The notes: generated by a model from the sequence alone, not told the origin. A stretch of DNA of 5,875 nt from CAYMOV01 sp964392085 (GCA_964392085.1 CAYMOV010000151.1:1-5875), one strand, 5' to 3'; shown: positions 1 through 5,122, numbered from the stretch's first letter. Numbers and translations: made by a program.

Positions 1-740
1 TGGCCCTTGAAGACGTCGGTGTTGGGCTTATGGCCGATGGCGAAGAAGAGGCCCGTGAAGGCGTGGGACTTCTCCTCGCCGGTCTTCACGTTCTTGACCT
101 TCATGCCCTCCAACAGGTCCTTCCCGACGAGCTCGGTGATGACGCTGTTGACCATCCATTGGATCTTGGGGTTCTTTTGGGCCCGTTCCAGCATGATCCT
201 GGAGGCGCGGAACTCCTCCCGTCGGTGGATGAGGGTCACGGTCTTGGCGAATTTCGAGAGGAAGTTGGCCTCCTCCATGGCCGAATCCCCGCCGCCCACC
301 ACCGCGATGTCCTGGTTCTTGAAGAAGAACCCGTCGCAGGTGGCGCAGGCCGAGACGCCCCGGCCGATGAGTTCGGTTTCCCGGGGAACGCCGCCGTACT
401 TGGCGGAGGCCCCGGTGGCGATGATGACGCTTTCGGCCTGGATCGCCGCCCCGTCGTCCAGGGTGAGGGTGAACGGGCGTTTCGAGAGGTCCGCCTTCAC
501 CACGAGGCCGTCCCGGGATTTCGTCCCGAATTTGCCGGCCTGGGCCTTCATGTTTTCCATCAGTTGCTGGCCCATTATCCCCTCGGGGAAACCGGGGAAG
601 TTCTCGACCTCGGTGGTGGTGGTCAATTGGCCGCCCGGCTGGGGACCGGCGATGAGCAGGGGGGCGAGGTTGGCCCGGGAAGCATAAAGGGCGGCGGTAT
701 AGCCCGCTGGCCCGGCTCCGATGATGACGACCTTCTCCAT
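1..740 (-). CDS. trxB: Thioredoxin reductase (partial, C-terminal end beyond the window)
   Basis: NADPH:thioredoxin oxidoreductase, a cytoplasmic FAD enzyme that passes electrons from NADPH through FAD and a redox-active disulfide to thioredoxin. The 246 visible codons read from ATG at 740; the family is usually about 310-320 residues, so roughly the last quarter is missing. Seen directly: FAD-binding GAGPAG at residues 8-13, the GGQLTTTTEVEN FAD segment at 36-47, the redox-active CATC at 132-135 followed by DGFF, the NADPH-binding GGGDSA at 149-154, and an HRREEFR stretch that in this family contacts the NADPH 2'-phosphate. This order (FAD half, inserted NADPH domain with CATC) is that of the low-molecular-weight bacterial enzyme. 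The start is supported by a GGGAGG ribosome-binding site at about 745-750. It lies 105 bases downstream of glpD on the same strand. No frameshift or missing key residue is seen. Confidence 0.96.
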   Translation of the reverse strand, partial: MEKVVIIGAGPAGYTAALYASRANLAPLLIAGPQPGGQLTTTTEVENFPGFPEGIMGQQLMENMKAQAGKFGTKSRDGLVVKADLSKRPFTLTLDDGAAIQAESVIIATGASAKYGGVPRETELIGRGVSACATCDGFFFKNQDIAVVGGGDSAMEEANFLSKFAKTVTLIHRREEFRASRIMLERAQKNPKIQWMVNSVITELVGKDLLEGMKVKNVKTGEEKSHAFTGLFFAIGHKPNTDVFKG

Positions 741-743
741 GAC

Positions 744-750
744 ATCCTCC
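744..750 (-). promoter_or_regulatory. Ribosome binding site of trxB
   Basis: On the minus strand the sequence GGGAGGA lies a few bases before the ATG at 740. It is a near-consensus Shine-Dalgarno site and fixes the trxB start. Confidence 0.7.
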
Positions 751-767
751 CTTGATGGTGCGGTTTC

Positions 768-796
768 AACCTAAGGCCGATCGATAGGTGGTTCAA
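768..796 (-). promoter_or_regulatory. Candidate sigma-70-type promoter for trxB
   Basis: Read on the minus strand, TTGAAC (791-796, resembling -35 TTGACA) is followed after 17 bases by TAGGTT (768-773, a weak -10 match). Transcription would start near 760, leaving a leader of about 20 bases that contains the ribosome-binding site. The spacing is ideal but the -10 is poor, so this is a guess from pattern only. If it is real, trxB can be expressed independently of glpD. Confidence 0.27.
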
Positions 797-845
797 TCCC
801 CGAGCTTTTGGGGGCGCTCATGCTAAGGAAGGGGACGGCTCCGTT

Positions 846-2432
846 TCAAGAGCCCGACGGGTTTCCCGGCGCGTCCAGACGGCCCACATACCGGGCCACT
901 TCCGCCTTGCGGACGCCCTCGTCCCACCCCAGGGCGTCGGCCATGAGGCGGGCGGCCTTCTCCACGGCCACGCCCTTGTTTTGGGGGGTATAGCCGATCT
1001 CGAGGCGGCGGATCAGGACATCCTCCAAGTGGAGGGCGTCCTCCCGTTGGACGGCGTAAAGGACCTGGGCCGCGATTTCAGGCCGGTCGGGATGGAGGGG
1101 TTCCCGAAGGGCCGGATCCCGTTTGATGATCTCCAGGACCGAGGACGCGCGACCGCCGTAAAGGCCCACGAGGTGGGAGGCTTGGGACGTGTTGATGCCG
1201 TAGGCCTGGGTCCATTCACGGGCCGCCCGGGCCTCAAAATCGGTCCAAGGCTCCAAGGGTGATCCGGGAAGTCGGGTGTGGGGAGGCGGCGCACCGTGGC
1301 GGCCGAGATGGTGAAGGACCTGGACCAGGGCCTTCTGGGCCATGGCGCGGTAGCTGGTGAGCTTGCCCCCCAGGATCGTCACGACGCCGTCCTCCAGCGT
1401 GATGCGGTCCTCCCGGGAAACGGCGGAGGCGTGGGCGTCGGCGGAATAGGCCAGGGGTCGGAGTCCCGCGAATCGGGCCGTGACTTGCCCCGGATCCCAA
1501 GGGCGGTCGGGAAACAGGCGCCGGGCTTGGGCAAGGAGGTAGTCCTGTTCCTCGCCCGTGCAATGGGCCTCCTCAGGTTTGCCCGAGTCGTCCACATCGG
1601 TGGTTCCCAAGAGGGTTTGGCCCCGCCAAGGGATGACGAAGAGGATCCGCTTTTGGCCCGGGTCCATCACCAATACGGCGTCCCGGGAAAGGACTTGCGG
1701 CACGACGAGATGGCTGCCCCTCGTGGGGCGTACCCGCTGGACCTCATGGCCCGTGAGGAGCCTCGAGGTGCGGTTGGCCCAGGGGCCCGTGGCGTCGACC
1801 AGGCATTTGGCGGTGATGGTCTGGGTGCCCTTGGGCTGGCGGATCTTGAGTCGGAACCCCTGGGCTTCCCGCTGGACCTCGACCACCTCGGATTCACGGA
1901 CGCAATAGGCCCCCGCGTCCCGGGCGCCCAGGACATTCTCCAACACGAGACGGGCGTCGTTCACCTGGGCGTCCCAATAGACCCCGCAACCGAGCAGGCC
2001 CTGGGGTTTGAGTCCTGGGGCGCGCTTCAGGCTTTCTTCCGGGGTGAGCCATTCATGCCGTTGGAGGTTGTGGGGACCGGCCAGGAGGTCGTACAGCCAG
2101 AGTCCCGCCTTCAGTTTCCAGGGCGGGACGCGGTCGCCGCGGTAAACCGGCAGGAGGAAGGAAAGGGGGCGGGCCAGGTGGGGCGCATCGGCGAGGAGGG
2201 AGCGTTTTTCGCGGAGCGACTCCCGGACCAAACCGATCCGGCCCTGTTCCAGGTACCGGATGCCGCCGTGAAGGAGCTTGGTGGACCGGCTGGAGGTGCC
2301 TTGGGCCCAGTCATCCTTCTCGAAGAGGGCGACGGACAGGCCCGCCCGGGCCGCGAGGAACGCCAGGCCCGCGCCGTTGATGCCGCCCCCTAGGATGGCG
2401 AGGTCGAGGGGTTGGGAGGGGTCGGTCTTCAT
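846..2432 (-). CDS. glpD: FAD-dependent glycerol-3-phosphate dehydrogenase (GlpD/GlpA family)
   Basis: Oxidises sn-glycerol 3-phosphate to dihydroxyacetone phosphate and passes electrons via FAD to the respiratory quinone pool, normally as a peripheral inner-membrane enzyme. The product is 528 residues; E. coli GlpD is about 501. Seen: N-terminal Rossmann motif GGGINGAG (15-22), the family signature TSSRSTKLLHGGIRYLE (46-62), ATGPW (214-218), RGSHLVVP (238-245), an IPW...LLGTTDVD block (267-281), GLRPL (323-327) and GGKLTSYR (355-362). The C-terminal alpha-helical DAO_C-like domain follows (about 400-528). An upstream in-frame ATG at 2558 would add 42 residues with no family similarity; the ATG at 2432 places the FAD motif at the usual distance from the N-terminus and is preferred, although its Shine-Dalgarno (GGAG about 13 bases upstream) is weak. 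No glpK or glpF is in view. GlpD versus anaerobic GlpA cannot be separated by context here; the absence of adjacent glpB/glpC and the length favour GlpD. Confidence 0.93.
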   Translation of the reverse strand: MKTDPSQPLDLAILGGGINGAGLAFLAARAGLSVALFEKDDWAQGTSSRSTKLLHGGIRYLEQGRIGLVRESLREKRSLLADAPHLARPLSFLLPVYRGDRVPPWKLKAGLWLYDLLAGPHNLQRHEWLTPEESLKRAPGLKPQGLLGCGVYWDAQVNDARLVLENVLGARDAGAYCVRESEVVEVQREAQGFRLKIRQPKGTQTITAKCLVDATGPWANRTSRLLTGHEVQRVRPTRGSHLVVPQVLSRDAVLVMDPGQKRILFVIPWRGQTLLGTTDVDDSGKPEEAHCTGEEQDYLLAQARRLFPDRPWDPGQVTARFAGLRPLAYSADAHASAVSREDRITLEDGVVTILGGKLTSYRAMAQKALVQVLHHLGRHGAPPPHTRLPGSPLEPWTDFEARAAREWTQAYGINTSQASHLVGLYGGRASSVLEIIKRDPALREPLHPDRPEIAAQVLYAVQREDALHLEDVLIRRLEIGYTPQNKGVAVEKAARLMADALGWDEGVRKAEVARYVGRLDAPGNPSGS

Positions 2433-2454
2433 GGGCCGTATTAAACTCCAGCCT

Positions 2455-2503
2455 GGGCCCTTAAAACCATGATTTAGCCCCGAACGAGGGGTTTTAATTC
2501 CCC
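2455..2503. repeat. Inverted repeat with alternative pairings in the presumed glpD leader
   Basis: TTAAAACC (2461-2468) is the exact reverse complement of GGTTTTAA (2490-2497), and GGG (2455-2457) can pair with CCC (2500-2502) outside it. Inside, CCCC (2478-2481) pairs with GGGG (2488-2491) around a 6-base loop. The two pairings share bases 2490-2491 and therefore exclude each other in part. It lies 23-71 bases before the glpD start codon. On the plus strand, the inner hairpin followed by TTTT (2492-2495) also resembles a very short terminator. Operator, leader structure and weak terminator are all possible. Confidence 0.45.
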
Positions 2504-2539
2504 GTTTGTTTCTTGGGTTTTCCTGCCGGTGCAAATTGA

Positions 2540-2550
2540 CCCCCTGGGGG
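2540..2550. repeat. Perfect C5-T-G5 palindrome
   Basis: Five Cs, one T and five Gs form an 11-base palindrome. The single-base centre is too tight for an RNA hairpin of full length, so if it matters it is more likely as a DNA site. It sits just downstream of the candidate glpD -10 element on the minus strand, where a repressor operator could lie. Function is inferred from position only. Confidence 0.3.
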
Positions 2551-2559
2551 CCCTCCATT

Positions 2560-2587
2560 AAGATATGCGCCTGTTTTGCCCGCCCAA
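2560..2587 (-). promoter_or_regulatory. Candidate promoter for glpD
   Basis: On the minus strand, TTGGGC (2582-2587) is followed after 16 bases by TATCTT (2560-2565), giving an acceptable sigma-70-like pair. The resulting leader would be roughly 120 bases and would contain the palindrome at 2540-2550 and the inverted repeat at 2455-2503. It is weak evidence on its own. Confidence 0.27.
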
Positions 2588-2621
2588 GTCTTCCTTGTTA
2601 ATTGATAAATGAGGATAGATG

Positions 2622-2649
2622 TCCAAGCCTGTTGAACTTGGATGTTTTT
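2622..2649 (+). terminator. Orphan intrinsic-terminator-like hairpin
   Basis: TCCAAG (2622-2627) and CTTGGA (2637-2642) form a 6-bp stem with a 9-base loop, followed after TG by five Ts (2645-2649). This is the shape of a modest plus-strand terminator. No plus-strand gene lies upstream in the window, so it would have to end a small RNA or antisense transcript, or be coincidental. Confidence 0.35.
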
Positions 2650-2669
2650 GAGGAGGGTCATTAGTGTTT

Positions 2670-2872
2670 GAGCGCGATTTTCATGGGGTGCTACCTAAGG
2701 AACCCCACTAGGCCCACGCGAGTAAATCTTTTGACTTCGGGGGTACACAGGGGGTGTTTTCCCCCTGTGAGGACGGCGCTCGATAAAGTTCGCACAACGC
2801 GAGGATGGCTAGAGGTTGTGAGTCGCTGTTCTCATAGGGGCCAGCCCCTATGTACCCCGACGACCTATCGGG
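2670..2872 (+). ncRNA. Hairpin-dense intergenic segment, possible unidentified structured RNA
   Basis: No protein gene is supported here, but many perfect stems are visible: TGGGGT/ACCCCA (2684-2689 with 2702-2707), CACAGGGGG/CCCCCTGTG (2746-2754 with 2761-2769, loop TGTTTT), CACAAC/GTTGTG (2793-2798 with 2815-2820), CATAGGGG/CCCCTATG (2833-2840 with 2845-2852) and CCCGA/TCGGG (2856-2860 with 2868-2872). In addition GAGCGC (2670-2675) can pair with GCGCTC (2776-2781), enclosing the first two hairpins as a multi-branch structure. I looked for conserved pieces of RNase P RNA, tmRNA, SRP RNA and common riboswitches and recognised none. Strand and boundaries are uncertain because perfect stems fold on both strands; plus is assumed from the downstream tRNA operon. 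It may also be a leader of the tRNA-tig transcript, or unrelated palindromes. Confidence 0.35.
2799..2809 (+). repeat. Copy 1 of the tRNA-Leu 5'-end 11-mer
   Basis: GCGAGGATGGC is identical to the first 11 bases of the tRNA-Leu at 3006. Here it fills most of the 16-base loop of the CACAAC/GTTGTG hairpin. The bases that follow (TAGAGGTTGTG) do not continue as a tRNA-Leu, so this is not an intact tRNA gene. Confidence 0.6.
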
Positions 2873-2894
2873 TTAATTTGTGGACGTACAAGTT

Positions 2895-2905
2895 GCGAGG
2901 ATGGC
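2895..2905 (+). repeat. Copy 2 of the tRNA-Leu 5'-end 11-mer, at the gap edge
   Basis: The last 11 determined bases before the gap, GCGAGGATGGC, are the same as the first 11 bases after it (3006-3016). The likeliest reading is that both are the same stretch of DNA present at the ends of two contigs. The alternative is a second, nearly identical tRNA-Leu starting here and running into the gap. Confidence 0.8.
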
Positions 2906-3005
2906 NNNNNNNNNNNNNNNNNNNNNNNNNNNNNNNNNNNNNNNNNNNNNNNNNNNNNNNNNNNNNNNNNNNNNNNNNNNNNNNNNNNNNNNNNNNNNNN
3001 NNNNN
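2906..3005. other. Assembly gap, exactly 100 Ns
   Basis: A round 100-N run is a conventional scaffold placeholder, so the real length is unknown and may be zero or negative (overlap). Nothing can be annotated inside. It falls between the hairpin-rich region and the tRNA, so any distance across it is unreliable. Confidence 0.97.
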
Positions 3006-3090
3006 GCGAGGATGGCGGAACTGGCAGACGCACCAGATTTAGGTTCTGGCGGGGCAACCCTTGAGGGTTCGACTCCCTCTCCTCGCACCA
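3006..3090 (+). tRNA. tRNA-Leu, anticodon UAG
   Basis: An 85-base class II tRNA. Acceptor stem GCGAGGA (3006-3012) pairs with TCCTCGC (3080-3086), followed by discriminator A and an encoded CCA (3088-3090). The anticodon stem CCAGA/TCTGG encloses the loop TTTAGGT, giving anticodon TAG, which reads CUA and CUG leucine codons. A long variable arm follows (a GGG/CCC mini-stem), as expected for leucine, and the T arm GAGGG/CCCTC carries the TTCGACT loop. The D arm has the usual GG-containing loop sequence. The gene begins at the very first base after the gap, so its promoter is not visible. tig starts 44 bases downstream, and no U-tract terminator intervenes, so the two may share a transcript that is processed. 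Confidence 0.97.
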
Positions 3091-3100
3091 AATTTCAGGC

Positions 3101-3117
3101 GGTTCGCTTGTCGAACC
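3101..3117 (+). other. Short hairpin between tRNA-Leu and tig
   Basis: GGTTCG (3101-3106) and CGAACC (3112-3117) form a perfect 6-bp stem with a 5-base loop. No U-tract follows, so it is not an ordinary intrinsic terminator. It lies 7 bases before the tig ribosome-binding site and could mark a processing site or influence translation initiation. Confidence 0.45.
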
Positions 3118-3123
3118 CTTCCC

Positions 3124-3129
3124 AAGGAG
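3124..3129 (+). promoter_or_regulatory. Ribosome binding site that decides the GTG start of tig
   Basis: AAGGAG lies 5 bases before GTG at 3135. No ATG in this frame sits near the expected N-terminus, and the open frame extends upstream through the tRNA and the Ns, so this site is what identifies the true start. Confidence 0.85.
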
Positions 3130-3134
3130 CCTTT

Positions 3135-4418
3135 GTGAAAGTCAAGGTTTACCCCACGTCCGGCTGCACCCGCGAACTGCGCGTCGAGGTGGAGGCCGAA
3201 ACCGTCGCCGCCGAGGTCGACGGTCTTTACCACAAGATCTCCCATGAGGCCTCCCTGCCCGGTTTCCGGAAGGGCAAGGCCCCCCTGGAAATCGTGAGGC
3301 GTAAGTACAAGGACACCGTGCGCGAGGAGATCCTGCGCGACGCCCTGCCCCGGTTCTTCCGCGAGGCCGTCCAAAGCGAGAAGATCGCCCCCATCGCCCA
3401 ACCCCGGGTCACGGAATTCACCTTCGAGGAAGGCGCCCCGATGCGGTTCGTGGCCGTCGTCGAGGTCCGCCCCGAGTTCGAGTTGAAGGACTACAAGGGC
3501 TTGAAATTGACCGGCCCCAAGACCGAAGTTACCGAGGCGGACGTGGACCAGGCCCTGCTGGAGATCCGCGAACAGTCCGCCTCCTTCGTCCCGATGGAAG
3601 GCCGGCCCGTGAAGATGGACGACATGGTGCTGGTGGATTTCGAGGGACGGGTGGACGGCACGCCTTTTGAGGGCGGCAAGGCCACCCGGTACCCCATCGC
3701 CGTGGGCAAGGGGAACGTCCTGAAGGACTTTGAGGACGCCCTGGTGGGCATGAACGTGGGGGAAAAGAAGACATTCCCGGTGAAGTTCCCCGCGGACTAT
3801 CCCCAGGAGAAGCTGGCGGGCAAGGGCGCCGAGTTCACGGTGCACCTGCATGAGATCAAGGAAAGGATCCTGCCCAACCTGGACGACCAATTGGCCAAGG
3901 ACGTCTTCAAGTGCGAGTCCGTGGCCGACCTGCGGGTCAAGATGGCCGAGGACCTGAAGGCCCGCCGGGAGAACGACCGACGGGGGCGCCTGACCGACCA
4001 GCTGGCCGAACAGCTCATCGGGGCCCACAGCTTCGACGCGCCGCCCTCCCTCATCGAGATGGAGCTCCAGCGCCTGGTGAAGCAGGCCGCCGACCGGTTC
4101 CAACAGCAGGGCGTGGACCTGAACAAGTGGCCCGAGGACCGGCAGAAGGATTTCATCGAGCAGTTCCGCAAGCCCGCGGAGAAAAACGTCCGGATGTCCA
4201 TGATCGTGGACCGGATCGGCGAGGCCGAGAAGATCGCCTGCACCGATGAGGACTTCGACCAGCACCTGGACCGGCTTTCCAAGGCCCTGCAACAGCCGAA
4301 GGACGCCGTCCGCCGTTTCCTCGACCAAAGGGACCAGAAGCACGAGATCGAGGACCGCATCCAATACGAGAAGACCCTGGATTTCATCCTGGGCCAGTCG
4401 AAGATCGAAACCGCCTGA
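3135..4418 (+). CDS. tig: Trigger factor, ribosome-associated chaperone and peptidyl-prolyl isomerase
   Basis: Binds the large ribosomal subunit next to the peptide exit tunnel and shields nascent chains; its middle domain catalyses proline cis-trans isomerisation. The product is 427 residues from the GTG start, against 432 in E. coli. Seen: N-terminal ribosome-binding domain with the signature GFRKGKAP at 43-50, matching the position of the E. coli ribosome-docking loop; an FKBP-type domain at about 161-244 (VLVDFEGRVDG, FEGGKA, then a GKGNVLKDFEDALVGMNVGE stretch); and a charged, helical C-terminal chaperone domain at about 260-427. The open frame continues upstream through the tRNA, but that part is not coding. 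It is the first protein gene of the tig-clpP-clpX cluster, with clpP 33 bases downstream and no terminator between them, so tig and clpP are probably cotranscribed. Codon use matches its neighbours. Confidence 0.97.
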   Translation: MKVKVYPTSGCTRELRVEVEAETVAAEVDGLYHKISHEASLPGFRKGKAPLEIVRRKYKDTVREEILRDALPRFFREAVQSEKIAPIAQPRVTEFTFEEGAPMRFVAVVEVRPEFELKDYKGLKLTGPKTEVTEADVDQALLEIREQSASFVPMEGRPVKMDDMVLVDFEGRVDGTPFEGGKATRYPIAVGKGNVLKDFEDALVGMNVGEKKTFPVKFPADYPQEKLAGKGAEFTVHLHEIKERILPNLDDQLAKDVFKCESVADLRVKMAEDLKARRENDRRGRLTDQLAEQLIGAHSFDAPPSLIEMELQRLVKQAADRFQQQGVDLNKWPEDRQKDFIEQFRKPAEKNVRMSMIVDRIGEAEKIACTDEDFDQHLDRLSKALQQPKDAVRRFLDQRDQKHEIEDRIQYEKTLDFILGQSKIETA

Positions 4419-4438
4419 CGCCGGTCGGGCAACCAGCA

Positions 4439-4445
4439 GGGGAGG
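4439..4445 (+). promoter_or_regulatory. Ribosome binding site of clpP
   Basis: GGGGAGG lies 6 bases before the ATG at 4452. This spacing favours Met1 over the alternative Met3 (4458), which would be 12 bases away. Confidence 0.75.
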
Positions 4446-4451
4446 ACTGAC

Positions 4452-5051
4452 ATGGGAATGGTGCCAATCGTCGTCGAGCAGACCAACCGCGGGGAGCGGG
4501 CCTACGACATTTACTCGCGGCTCCTGAAGGACCGAATCGTCTTCATCGGCACCCCGATCAACGACGACATCGCCAACCTGGTGATCGCCCAGCTCCTGTT
4601 CCTCGAGTCCGAGGACCCGGACAAGGACATCAACATCTACGTCAACAGCCCGGGCGGGGTCGTGACGGCCGGCATGGCCATCTACGACACCATGCAGTTC
4701 CTCAAGGCGCCGGTCTCCACGATCTGCGTGGGCCAAGCCGCCAGCATGGGCGCCGTGCTGTTGGCCGCCGGGGCCAAGGGCAAGCGCTTCGCCCTGCCGA
4801 ACGCCCGCATCATGATCCACCAGCCCTCGGGCGGCGCCCAGGGCCAGGCCACGGACATCGAGATCCAGGCCCGTGAGATCCTGAAGACCAAGGCCCGCCT
4901 CAACGAGATCCTGGCCCACCACACGGGCAAGAGCGTCGAGCAGATCCACGCCGACGCGGACCGCGATTACTTCATGTCCGCCCAGGAAGCGAAGGAATAC
5001 GGCCTGGTGGACGAGGTCATCACCAAGCGTCCTGAGAAGAAAAAGGACTGA
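4452..5051 (+). CDS. clpP: ATP-dependent Clp protease proteolytic subunit
   Basis: Serine peptidase that assembles into a double heptameric barrel and degrades proteins unfolded by ClpX or ClpA/ClpC. The 199-residue product has the normal family length. Catalytic triad by position: Ser98 in GQAASMGA, His123 in MIHQP, and Asp172 in the DADRDYFMS segment, equivalent to the Bacillus ClpP numbering. Also seen are the oxyanion-region NSPGG (65-69), the GGAQGQATDIEIQAREI handle region (127-143) that mediates ring-ring contact, and the TNRGERAYDIYSRLL N-terminal segment (11-25) leading into the axial region. The N-terminus is short, so a long E. coli-like propeptide is absent. It lies 33 bases after tig and 126 bases before clpX. 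All key residues are intact, so an active protease is expected. Confidence 0.98.
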   Translation: MGMVPIVVEQTNRGERAYDIYSRLLKDRIVFIGTPINDDIANLVIAQLLFLESEDPDKDINIYVNSPGGVVTAGMAIYDTMQFLKAPVSTICVGQAASMGAVLLAAGAKGKRFALPNARIMIHQPSGGAQGQATDIEIQAREILKTKARLNEILAHHTGKSVEQIHADADRDYFMSAQEAKEYGLVDEVITKRPEKKKD

Positions 5052-5053
5052 TA

Positions 5054-5109
5054 AAACAAAAAAAGCCCTTCCGCGACCTTTATTTTACGACCAGGGGTAG
5101 CGGAAGGGC
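5054..5109 (-). terminator. Strong hairpin between clpP and clpX with a U-tract only on the minus strand
   Basis: GCCCTTCCGC (5065-5074) and GCGGAAGGGC (5100-5109) form a perfect 10-bp stem; after one mismatch, ACC (5076-5078) can pair further with GGT (5096-5098). An A-rich tract (5054-5064, including seven As) comes immediately before it, so on the minus strand the hairpin is followed by Ts, the classic terminator layout. On the plus strand no T-tract follows. It is therefore best described as a minus-strand terminator shape, or as an RNA structure separating clpP from clpX mRNA (for example 3'-end protection after processing). Confidence 0.6.
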
Positions 5110-5122
5110 CCACCTTTCGGGA

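Noticed and set aside
30..755. Plus-strand open frames opposite trxB
   Set aside because: The minus strand encodes a clear thioredoxin reductase with CATC and both nucleotide-binding motifs, so these are antisense shadows.
798..814. CCCC/GGGG hairpin between glpD and trxB as a terminator
   Set aside because: The stem is only 4 bp and no U-tract follows on the minus strand, so it does not qualify as a terminator.
837..854. GGCTC/GAGCC hairpin over the glpD stop codon
   Set aside because: A 5-bp stem overlapping coding sequence without a U-tract is within chance expectation in GC-rich DNA.
1278..2393. 371-codon plus-strand open frame opposite glpD
   Set aside because: It lies entirely within glpD, whose FAD and signature motifs are intact on the other strand; this is a high-GC shadow without recognisable domains.
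2433..2558. Upstream ATG at 2558 as the glpD start (42 extra residues)
   Set aside because: The extension has no similarity to the family, contains the inverted repeat, and would push the FAD motif far from the N-terminus. The start at 2432 fits the family.
2799..2870. Second tRNA gene beginning at the upstream 11-mer
   Set aside because: After the first 11 bases there is no D arm, anticodon stem, T arm with TTCGA-type loop, or matching 3' acceptor strand.
2668..2905. A short plus-strand open frame starting at TTG 2668 and running into the Ns
   Set aside because: It is only about 79 codons of real sequence, has no recognisable motif, is interrupted by the gap, and coincides with perfect hairpins that better explain the region.
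2620..2905. RNase P RNA, tmRNA, SRP RNA or a common riboswitch
   Set aside because: None of the conserved core sequences I know for these RNAs is visible on the plus strand, so no known family name was given.
2880..3134. N-terminal extension of trigger factor through the gap and the tRNA
   Set aside because: The frame is open only because Ns and the tRNA lack stops in it. The family N-terminus, an AAGGAG site and the residue spacing to GFRKGKAP all point to GTG at 3135.
3039..4949. Very long minus-strand open frame (636 codons) across the tRNA, tig and clpP
   Set aside because: It is antisense to two genes with clear catalytic and domain signatures. Its composition (rich in Leu, Val, Gly, Asp, His) is what the complement of GC-rich codons gives, it reads through the tRNA, and no family motif is visible.
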